Source of the DNA: JAEMQF01 sp031396305
GTDB taxonomy: Bacteria; Pseudomonadota; Gammaproteobacteria; Burkholderiales; Burkholderiaceae_C
Assembly (NCBI GenBank): GCA_031396305.1
Contig: JANNKM010000002.1
Span: forward strand, 1-5,025
DNA length: 5,025 nucleotides
Direction of reading: 5' to 3'
How positions within the stretch are numbered: the first letter of the stretch is position 1; each line of letters begins with the position of its first letter. Positions 1 to 5,025 of the stretch are shown piece after piece. The translations under genes were made by a program, and so were the position numbers. The notes below the pieces were generated by a model. It had not been told where the DNA came from and did not search any database. It saw nothing but the letters and a program-made list of their open reading frames with translations.

Positions 1-1
1 A

Positions 2-2389
2 TCGCTCGAGTACCAGACCGCGATCAGCAATGTTTTGCGGGTGATCAGTGAATCACCGACCGACGTTGCGCCGGTGTTCGAGGCGATCCTGGACAGCGCG
101 ATGCGCCTGTTCGGCAGCCCGATGTCAGCGGTATTCCGCCATGACGGCCGGCTGCTGCACCTGGTGGCGCAGCGCAACTGGTCGGACGAGGCGTTGCAAC
201 ACGCGCAAAAACTTTACCCGGGGCCGGCGGTCCCTCGCCTGTTGAGCGGGCGCGTGATCCTCGAGCGCCAGACCGTCTGCATCAACGACACCTGGACCGA
301 CCCACAGTACGACCGCGACACCGCCAGCGCCAGCCCATGGCGCCGAATGCTCGGCACACCGCTGCTGAAAGACGGCGTACCGCTGGGTGCGCTCACGCTC
401 GCCTGGCCCGACCCTGGGCAGACGCCGCGCCGGCAGCAGGACTTGCTGCGCACTTTCGCCGACCAGGCCGTGATCGCGATCGAGAACACGCGCCTGATCA
501 ACGAGACGCAGGAGGCGCTGGCGCGCCAGACTGCGACCTCCGAAATCCTGCGTGTCATCAGCGAGTCGCCCACCGACGTGCAGCCGGTGCTCGACGCGGT
601 GGCCGAGCGCGCGATGGTGCTGTGCGGTTCGATGCATGCGACGGTTTACTTTCTGGACGGCGACGTTCTTCGCTCGCGGACTGCAAGCGCGCGTAACCCG
701 GCCGACGTGCGAGCACCGAGCGACATCCCGCTGCGCCGAACGTTTTTCAATGCGCGGGCCTGCCTCGAAGGCCGCACGCTGCACGTCGAGGATATCGTTC
801 CGCTGTTCGACACCGAATACCCGGATGCGCGCGAAAACTCACTGCGCATCGGCGCGCGCGCAATGCTTGCGGTGCCGATGCTTCGTGAAGGCCAGGCGAT
901 CGGCACGATCTTTACCTGGCGCGGCGAGCCGCGCGCCTTCGCGCCTGAGGAGATCGCGCTGCTGCAGACCTTCGCCGACCAGTCCGTGATCGCGATCCAG
1001 AACGTGCGCCTGTTCAACGAGACGAAGGAGGCGCTGGAGCGCCAGACCGCGACTGCCGAAGTCCTGAAAGTCATCAGCGGTTCGCCGACCGACGTGCAGC
1101 CGGTGCTCGACACCCTTGCCGAACGCGCCGGCCAATTGTGTCGTGCCGAAGGCAGCCGGGTCTGGCTCGTCGTCGGCCCGGAGCTGCGCGCGATGACGAG
1201 CTATGGGCCCGCCTACGGAGCCGATTCGTACGACGATGTGCTGCCCATGCGCAAGACCTCGATCGGCGGCCGGGCGTTCCTGGAACGGCGGTGCATCCAT
1301 GTCGAAGACGTATTGCCGCTCATCGACACCGAGTATCCCGACATCCGCGCGCTCCAGGAACGCTACGGCTTTCGCACCGTGCTCGCGGTGCCGATGCTGC
1401 GCGACGGTGAGCCGGTCGGCTTGATCTCGCTGCTTCGCAATCAGGTACGTCCATTCGCAGCGGCGGAGATCAACCTGATCCAGACCTTCGCCGACCAGGC
1501 CGTGATCGCCATCGAAAACGTGCGGCTGTTCAACGAAACCAAGACAGCCCTGGAGCGGCAGACAGCCACCTCGGAAATCCTGCAGGTGATCGGCAGTTCG
1601 GTGGCCGACACCGCGCCCGTGTTCGAAAAGATCCTCGACAGCTGCCAGCACCTGTTCGCCACCGAGCAACTGGGCATCTTCGTCGCCCGCGACGACGGCC
1701 TCGTGCACACCGCCGCCTGGCGCGGCACCGCGCTGCAGGCCGTGGTCAACACGTTTCCCAAGCCGATCGGCGAAACCGCGACCGGGGTGGCGATCCAGCA
1801 GCGAAGCACCGTGCATATCGGCAGCGTCATGGCCACGCCCGACGCACCCCTGGCCGTGCGCCAGGTCGCTGAGCAGATCGGCGATTATTCGGTCGCCTGG
1901 GGCGCCGATGCTGTGGAAGGACCGGGGCGTGGGTTCGATCGCCGTGCTGCGCCAGCCGCCCAGGCCTTTCAGCGACGACGAAATCGCCTTGCTCAAGACT
2001 TTTGCCGACCAGGCGGCCATCGCGATCCAGAACGCGCGGCTGTTCAACGAGACCAAGGAAGCGCTGGAACAACAAACAGCCACCGCCGAGGTGCTGCAAG
2101 TCATCAGCAGTTCGGTGGCCGATACGCAACCGGTGTTCGAAAAGATCCTGCTGAGCTGCAAGAAGCTGTTCGACAGCTCCGAACAGGGCGTGCTGCTGAT
2201 CGGCGACGACGGCAACGTGCACCTGGGCGCGCACAACGGCATGGCACGCGAGAAACTCGAGGGCTACTTTGCCCAGCCGCGCGCCGCGGGCCCGATGGCC
2301 CAGGCGATTCGCGAGCGCCGCCTGCTGCACTACGCCGATGTGTTGGCTCCCGGCGACGACGTGCCGCGTGGCATCCGCGTCGTCGCTGA
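2..2389 (+). CDS. Multi-GAF sensor histidine kinase, N-terminal fragment (5' partial, frameshifted)
   Basis: This is the sensory half of a large cytoplasmic histidine kinase. The frame is open from base 2 and its first residues (SLEYQTAISNVLRVISESPTDV) already match the inter-GAF linker, so the true start lies upstream. The TTG at 35 is not a credible start. GAF modules occupy about 83-499, 596-1015, 1112-1531 and, incomplete in this frame, 1628-1902. Each ends in a helix beginning TFADQxVIAI and a linker like NETKEALERQTATAEVLKVI. GAF domains bind small molecules or mediate dimer signalling; the ligand here is unknown. No membrane segment or signal peptide is visible. Genuine coding ends at the GGGG run at 1899-1902. 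Beyond it this frame becomes Arg/Ala-rich and unlike GAF until the stop at 2387-2389, while the GAF sequence continues one frame over. If the shift is real, the product has no kinase domain and carries a junk tail of about 160 residues. Confidence 0.85.
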   Translation, partial: SLEYQTAISNVLRVISESPTDVAPVFEAILDSAMRLFGSPMSAVFRHDGRLLHLVAQRNWSDEALQHAQKLYPGPAVPRLLSGRVILERQTVCINDTWTDPQYDRDTASASPWRRMLGTPLLKDGVPLGALTLAWPDPGQTPRRQQDLLRTFADQAVIAIENTRLINETQEALARQTATSEILRVISESPTDVQPVLDAVAERAMVLCGSMHATVYFLDGDVLRSRTASARNPADVRAPSDIPLRRTFFNARACLEGRTLHVEDIVPLFDTEYPDARENSLRIGARAMLAVPMLREGQAIGTIFTWRGEPRAFAPEEIALLQTFADQSVIAIQNVRLFNETKEALERQTATAEVLKVISGSPTDVQPVLDTLAERAGQLCRAEGSRVWLVVGPELRAMTSYGPAYGADSYDDVLPMRKTSIGGRAFLERRCIHVEDVLPLIDTEYPDIRALQERYGFRTVLAVPMLRDGEPVGLISLLRNQVRPFAAAEINLIQTFADQAVIAIENVRLFNETKTALERQTATSEILQVIGSSVADTAPVFEKILDSCQHLFATEQLGIFVARDDGLVHTAAWRGTALQAVVNTFPKPIGETATGVAIQQRSTVHIGSVMATPDAPLAVRQVAEQIGDYSVAWGADAVEGPGRGFDRRAAPAAQAFQRRRNRLAQDFCRPGGHRDPERAAVQRDQGSAGTTNSHRRGAASHQQFGGRYATGVRKDPAELQEAVRQLRTGRAADRRRRQRAPGRAQRHGTRETRGLLCPAARRGPDGPGDSRAPPAALRRCVGSRRRRAAWHPRRR
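1899..1902 (+). other. Frameshift site: probable extra G in a GGGG run
   Basis: Upstream of this run the kinase reads in one frame as QIGDYSVAW; downstream the homologous sequence continues one frame over as APMLWKDRGVGSI. Deleting one G gives QIGDYSVAWAPMLWKDRGVG. This lines up with the equivalent part of GAF5, GIGSYSQAFAPMVWEERAVG (about 2397-2456), without a gap. Spacing between successive TTCGCCGACCAG-type motifs also supports a single added base: 516, 516, 514 and 522 bases, where 514 is a multiple of three plus one. This is either a real mutation or a homopolymer sequencing error. Confidence 0.88.
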
Positions 2390-3320
2390 GCAGCTCGGCA
2401 TCGGCAGCTATTCGCAGGCGTTTGCTCCCATGGTTTGGGAAGAGCGTGCGGTGGGTGCCCTGTATGTGATTCGCACGCCGCCCACGGGATTCAGCGACAA
2501 GGAACTCGGCCTGCTCAAGACGTTCGCCGACCAGGCGGTGATCGCGATCCAGAACGCGCGCCTGTTCCATGAGATCCAGGACAAGAGCCGCCAGCTCGAA
2601 GTGGCGAACAAGCACAAGTCGGACTTCCTCGCCAACATGTCGCACGAACTGCGAACGCCGCTCAACGCGATCATCGGATTCTCCGAAGTGCTGAGCGAGC
2701 AGATGTTCGGCGGCGTGAACCCCAAACAGCTCGAATACCTGCAGGACATCCACTCCTCGGGCCACCACCTGCTGACGCTGATCAACGACATCCTGGACCT
2801 CTCGAAAATCGAAGCCGGACGCATGGAGCTGGAACTGTCGAGTTTCGATCTGGGCATGCTGCTCGACAACGCGATGACGCTGGTGCGCGAGCGCGCCGCG
2901 CGCCACGGCCTGGCGCTGTCGCTCGATGTTGAAGACAGCGTCGAGGACTGGGTCGCCGACCAGCGCAAGGTCAAGCAGGTCGTGATCAACCTGCTCTCCA
3001 ATGCCGTCAAGTTCACGCCGGCCGGCGGCACGGTGACGTTGCGCGCGCGCTGCGTCGAGAGCGTCGGCTCCGCCGCGATCGAGATCGCCGTCATCGACAC
3101 GGGCGTGGGCATCGCGCCCGACCAGCAGGCGCTGGTGTTCGAAGAGTTTCGCCAGGCCAGCGGCGACTACCTGCGCAAGGCCGAGGGCACGGGCCTCGGC
3201 CTGGCACTCGCGAAACGCTTCGTCGAGTTGCACGGCGGGACAATTCGGGTCGAGAGCGAGCCGGGCCGCGGTTCGACGTTCGCGTTCGTGCTGCCGCTGC
3301 GGGTGCTGGAAGTGGCGTAG
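1908..3320 (+). CDS. Sensor histidine kinase, C-terminal fragment (end of GAF4, GAF5, HisKA, HATPase_c)
   Basis: This frame carries the rest of the kinase that starts upstream of the window. It resumes within GAF4 (APMLWKDRGVGSI), completes it by about 2045, and adds a fifth GAF module at 2142-2567. The transmitter core follows. The H-box is NMSHELRTPLNAIIGFSEVL, with the phosphoacceptor His at 2643-2645 (residue 246 from ATG 1908). The N-box is VINLLSNAVKFTP (Asn 3000-3002), G1 is DTGVGIAP (from 3096), the F-box is VFEEFRQ and G2 is GTGLGLALAKRF (from 3186). GRGSTFAF precedes the TAG at 3318-3320. All catalytic boxes look intact. There is no receiver or HPt domain, so an unlinked response regulator would be needed. 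ATG 1908 is only the first ATG after the frameshift. It has no purine-rich ribosome site and lies inside a GAF fold, so it is probably not a native start. Joined to the upstream fragment, the visible protein is about 1105 residues. Confidence 0.88.
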   Translation: MLWKDRGVGSIAVLRQPPRPFSDDEIALLKTFADQAAIAIQNARLFNETKEALEQQTATAEVLQVISSSVADTQPVFEKILLSCKKLFDSSEQGVLLIGDDGNVHLGAHNGMAREKLEGYFAQPRAAGPMAQAIRERRLLHYADVLAPGDDVPRGIRVVAEQLGIGSYSQAFAPMVWEERAVGALYVIRTPPTGFSDKELGLLKTFADQAVIAIQNARLFHEIQDKSRQLEVANKHKSDFLANMSHELRTPLNAIIGFSEVLSEQMFGGVNPKQLEYLQDIHSSGHHLLTLINDILDLSKIEAGRMELELSSFDLGMLLDNAMTLVRERAARHGLALSLDVEDSVEDWVADQRKVKQVVINLLSNAVKFTPAGGTVTLRARCVESVGSAAIEIAVIDTGVGIAPDQQALVFEEFRQASGDYLRKAEGTGLGLALAKRFVELHGGTIRVESEPGRGSTFAFVLPLRVLEVA

Positions 3321-3341
3321 GCAGCGACTGACTCGTTCGAC

Positions 3342-3347
3342 AGGTGA
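3342..3347 (+). promoter_or_regulatory. Ribosome binding site of the methyltransferase
   Basis: AGGTGA lies six bases before ATG 3354 and fits anti-Shine-Dalgarno pairing well. It decides the start in favour of ATG 3354 over the in-frame-looking GTG at 3344, which overlaps the site and is in another frame. Confidence 0.7.
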
Positions 3348-3353
3348 TCCATC

Positions 3354-4193
3354 ATGAGCGGCACACACACGTCCAGAGTCGTCGGTTTCTACGACACGCA
3401 TCCGATCAACGAGGAGGAAATCCTCGCCAAACTCGCGGCGCGCGGATTGAGCCTGGACGCGTTGACGCAGGACGAGCTGAAGGACTTCGACCAGGATCAC
3501 TATGGCGGTACCGATGCCGTCGATGCACTCGCGCAGGCCGCGGCGTTGCGTGCCGAGCATCACGTGCTCGATGTGTGCAGCGGCATGGGCGGGCCGGCGC
3601 GCTGGCTCGCCCATCGCATCGGCTGTCGGGTGATGGGGATCGATTTCACGAACAGCCGGGTAGAAAGCGCGATCCGCCTGACGCGCCGGGTCGCTCTGGA
3701 GCACCGTGTCGATTTCCTGCAGGGCGACGCCACCGCGATGCCGTTCGCGAATGGCGCGTTCGACGCGGCACTCAGCCAGGAAGCGTGGTGCCACATTCCG
3801 GACAAGCCTGCGCTGCTCGCCGAATGCGCGCGGGTGGTCAAGCCAGGCGGCGCAATTGCTTTCACCGACATCGTGACGCTCGCCCCGCTTGATGCGGGCG
3901 CGCAGCGGCGCCTCGGCGCCGAGATGTTCATCACGCCGCCGCCCTCGATCGACGCTTACCAGCAGCTGCTCGGTGAGTGTTCGTGCACGGTCGAGCACAG
4001 CGTCGACTTGTCGCCCGCGTGGGTCGGCATCCTCGTCGCGCGGCTGGAGATGTACCGCTCGCTGCGCGATACGACAGTCGGCAAGTTCGGCGAAGCGCGA
4101 TTCCTTGAATATGACCGCGCCTACAGCCACTTTGTCGGGCTGTTCGTGGCCCATAAACTGGGTGGGGTGCGGATCGTCGCGCGCAAGGCATGA
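3354..4193 (+). CDS. SAM-dependent class I methyltransferase (small-molecule type), substrate unknown
   Basis: This is a complete 279-residue cytoplasmic enzyme that would transfer a methyl group from S-adenosylmethionine. The Rossmann-fold landmarks are in order. Motif I is VLDVCSGMGGPARWLA (Asp73 to Gly80). The acidic residue ending strand 2 is Asp97 in GIDFTNSRV. GDATAMPF follows at 124-131 (Asp125 expected near adenine). FDAALSQEAWCHIPDK spans 136-151, and VVKPGGAIAFTDI spans 161-173. The GGPxRxLA form of motif I and the 'QEAxxHIPDK' segment resemble methyltransferases acting on lipids, sterols or small amines, such as phosphoethanolamine, sterol and sarcosine enzymes. A substrate cannot be assigned. 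The N-terminal helix region with DELKDFDQDHYGG (residues 40-52) probably forms a lid over the active site and looks subfamily-specific. ATG 3354 follows a good AGGTGA site. The gene begins 33 bases after the kinase stop, which suggests co-transcription. Confidence 0.88.
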   Translation: MSGTHTSRVVGFYDTHPINEEEILAKLAARGLSLDALTQDELKDFDQDHYGGTDAVDALAQAAALRAEHHVLDVCSGMGGPARWLAHRIGCRVMGIDFTNSRVESAIRLTRRVALEHRVDFLQGDATAMPFANGAFDAALSQEAWCHIPDKPALLAECARVVKPGGAIAFTDIVTLAPLDAGAQRRLGAEMFITPPPSIDAYQQLLGECSCTVEHSVDLSPAWVGILVARLEMYRSLRDTTVGKFGEARFLEYDRAYSHFVGLFVAHKLGGVRIVARKA

Positions 4194-4313
4194 GGCCTCG
4201 AGACAACGCTCGGCGCCCTTTCGAGTGCATTGAGCAGCACCCGCATCGAGGTGGTTGACTGAAACGTCACCTCCCGGGGGACCCTGCATCCGCCCACGAA
4301 CCGAGGTTTGCAC
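4194..4313 (+). other. Intergenic gap between methyltransferase and flavoprotein genes
   Basis: This 120-base gap contains an imperfect hairpin (GAGGTG at 4248-4253 with CACCTC at 4268-4273, extendable by two G-T pairs, ten-base loop). No T-run follows it, so it is not a standard intrinsic terminator. A TTGACT at 4255-4260 resembles a -35 box, but no convincing -10 box lies at normal spacing. The gap is long enough for a separate promoter, so the downstream gene may be its own transcription unit; the sequence does not settle this. Confidence 0.4.
4303..4306 (+). promoter_or_regulatory. Ribosome binding site of the flavoprotein gene
   Basis: GAGG lies seven bases before ATG 4314. The spacing is normal, and the protein beginning at this ATG opens directly with an FAD-binding strand, which supports the start. 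Confidence 0.6.
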
Positions 4314-5025
4314 ATGAACACCTTGAAAGTCGACGTTGCCGTCATCGGCGCCGGCACCGCAGGAATGTCGGCGTACCGCGCGGCGCTGGCGCACACCCCG
4401 AACGTTCTGGTCATCGAGGGCGGGCCCTACGGCACGACTTGCGCGCGCGTGGGCTGCATGCCCAGCAAGCTGTTGATCGCCGCGGCCGATGCGGCGCACA
4501 CGGCCGCGCATGCCGATGCCTTCGGCGTGCATGCGGGCGGGCTGCGCATCGACGGACGCGCCGTGATGCAGCGCGTGCGCGACGAGCGCGACCGCTTCGT
4601 CGGTTTCGTCACCGATGCGGTCGACCGCTGGCCGGCGGCGCACCGCCTGCGGGGTCACGCCCGCTTCGTCGACGAACACACGTTGCAGGTCGACAACCAT
4701 ACGCGCGTGCAAGCCTCGCAGATCGTCATCGCCACCGGCTCGCAGCCTCGCCTGAATCCGTCGTGGCGCAAAACCCTCGGTGAGCGCCTGATCGTCAACG
4801 ACGACGTGTTCGCCTGGAACGAGCTGCCCGAGTCGGTGGCCGTGCTCGGCGCCGGTGTCATCGCGCTCGAACTCGCGCAGGCGCTGCGCCGCCTGGGCGT
4901 GCGCGTGCGCGTGTATGCACGCAGCAGCCGCCTCGGCCCGTTGACCGACCCCACGTTGCAGGCCAAGACGCTGGAGATCTTCGGCCGCGAGTTGGCGTTG
5001 ACGATGAACGTCGGCGAAGCCCATC
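4314..5025 (+). CDS. Dihydrolipoyl-dehydrogenase-like pyridine nucleotide-disulfide oxidoreductase (3' partial)
   Basis: These are the first 237 residues of a class I flavoprotein disulfide reductase. The family is usually about 450-480 residues, so roughly half is present and the frame is open to the window end. Such enzymes pass electrons between NAD(P)H, FAD and a Cys pair; dihydrolipoyl dehydrogenase oxidises dihydrolipoamide. The FAD-binding motif VAVIGAGTAG spans residues 8-17, with Glu35 in VLVIEGG expected to hold the FAD ribose. The redox pair is Cys43 and Cys48 in TTCARVGCMPSK. The second FAD contact IATGSQP is at 139-145. The NAD-binding motif is VLGAGVIALELAQAL (Gly179-Ala180-Gly181, Glu186). 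The C-terminal interface domain with the catalytic His-Glu pair lies outside the window. CARVGC replaces the CLNVGC of typical pyruvate-dehydrogenase E3. No E1/E2 or lipoyl-carrier gene is seen nearby, so a role other than classical E3 is possible. Confidence 0.87.
   Translation, partial: MNTLKVDVAVIGAGTAGMSAYRAALAHTPNVLVIEGGPYGTTCARVGCMPSKLLIAAADAAHTAAHADAFGVHAGGLRIDGRAVMQRVRDERDRFVGFVTDAVDRWPAAHRLRGHARFVDEHTLQVDNHTRVQASQIVIATGSQPRLNPSWRKTLGERLIVNDDVFAWNELPESVAVLGAGVIALELAQALRRLGVRVRVYARSSRLGPLTDPTLQAKTLEIFGRELALTMNVGEAH

Larger units (their letters stand above)
2..2567 (+). repeat. Tandem array of five GAF-plus-linker modules within the kinase gene
   Basis: The gene is built from repeated units of about 171-174 codons. 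The 32-residue linkers, each running from NET to PVLD or PVFE, lie at 500-595, 1016-1111, 1532-1627 and 2046-2141. A cut-off copy at 2-82 shows that at least one more unit lies upstream. A 33-base segment encoding FADQ(A/S)(V/A)IAI(E/Q)N recurs at 455, 971, 1487, 2001 and 2523. The copies at 455 and 1487 differ at two bases, as do those at 971 and 2523. Modules 2 and 3 share HVEDxxPLxDTEYPD and an SPTDVQPVLD lead-in. Modules 4 and 5 share SSVADTxPVFEKIL, so duplication probably went in pairs. The linkers look like helical signalling segments that pass conformational change along the dimer; that role is inferred from GAF kinases in general. Confidence 0.85.

Noticed and set aside
35..37. TTG as the start of the kinase
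   Set aside because: The frame is open to base 2 and the residues before 35 match the conserved inter-GAF linker, so this Leu is internal.
596..1531. Phytochrome-type bilin-binding GAF domains
   Set aside because: Cys residues are present near the start of modules 2 and 3 (VLCGS, QLCRA), but no DIP-like or Cys-His chromophore motif of phytochromes or cyanobacteriochromes is seen.
1895..1910. Programmed ribosomal frameshift or transcriptional slippage
   Set aside because: A four-base G run is short, and there is no classic slippery heptamer or upstream Shine-Dalgarno-like stimulator. A plain indel or sequencing error is simpler.
839..2242. A 467-codon minus-strand open frame opposite the GAF array
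   Set aside because: It is the same codon-bias shadow in the frame of the upstream kinase fragment. Its apparent internal repeats mirror the GAF linker repeats.
1903..2389. Continuation of the upstream kinase frame as genuine protein
   Set aside because: The translation becomes Arg/Ala-rich without GAF features, while the other frame carries GAF4 and GAF5 over the same bases.
455..2555. CRISPR or other spaced-repeat array
   Set aside because: The repeats are about 515 bases apart, in frame, and encode conserved GAF-end helices.
4255..4289. Sigma-70 promoter with TTGACT as -35
   Set aside because: At 16-18 bases downstream the sequence is G/C-rich with no TATAAT-like element.
1827..5024. 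A 1065-codon open frame on the minus strand spanning all three genes
   Set aside because: It lies codon-on-codon opposite the + strand genes from 1903 on, which all share one frame. It is open because the sense genes hardly use TTA, CTA or TCA. Its translation is His/Arg/Asp/Gln-rich with no domain, and the + strand has clear catalytic motifs.

Overview
The window is a GC-rich (roughly two-thirds G+C by eye), densely coding stretch of bacterial chromosome with all genes on the + strand. The base composition, the near absence of TTA/CTA/TCA codons, and a multi-GAF kinase with the 'FADQAVIAIxNxRLFNETKEAL' style of linker suggest a proteobacterium. A Burkholderiales-like beta-proteobacterium is my best guess, but that rests on recollection of similar proteins and not on a search.

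Layout. (1) Positions 2-3320 hold one very large soluble sensor histidine kinase whose 5' end lies upstream of the window. At least five tandem GAF modules of about 171-174 residues lead into a HisKA/HATPase_c core. The reading frame breaks once, at a GGGG run at 1899-1902. Removing one G restores an uninterrupted fourth GAF module, so the two overlapping reading frames (2-2389 and 1908-3320) are pieces of one gene. Either the gene is frameshifted or the sequence has an error. (2) After 33 bases, positions 3354-4193 encode a complete 279-residue SAM-dependent methyltransferase with a good ribosome binding site, probably co-transcribed with the kinase. (3) After a 120-base gap with a weak hairpin, positions 4314-5025 encode the first 237 residues of a dihydrolipoyl-dehydrogenase-like flavoprotein disulfide reductase that runs off the right edge.

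How the genes fit together. The kinase would sense one or more unknown cytoplasmic signals through its GAF array and pass phosphate to a response regulator that is not in this window. The methyltransferase's substrate cannot be read from sequence. The flavoprotein has an intact redox-active Cys pair but no visible 2-oxoacid dehydrogenase partner. A shared pathway for the three genes is possible from position only and is not demonstrated. I see no mobile element, RNA gene, CRISPR array or clearly new system. The most noteworthy points are the single-base frameshift and the internally duplicated GAF array.
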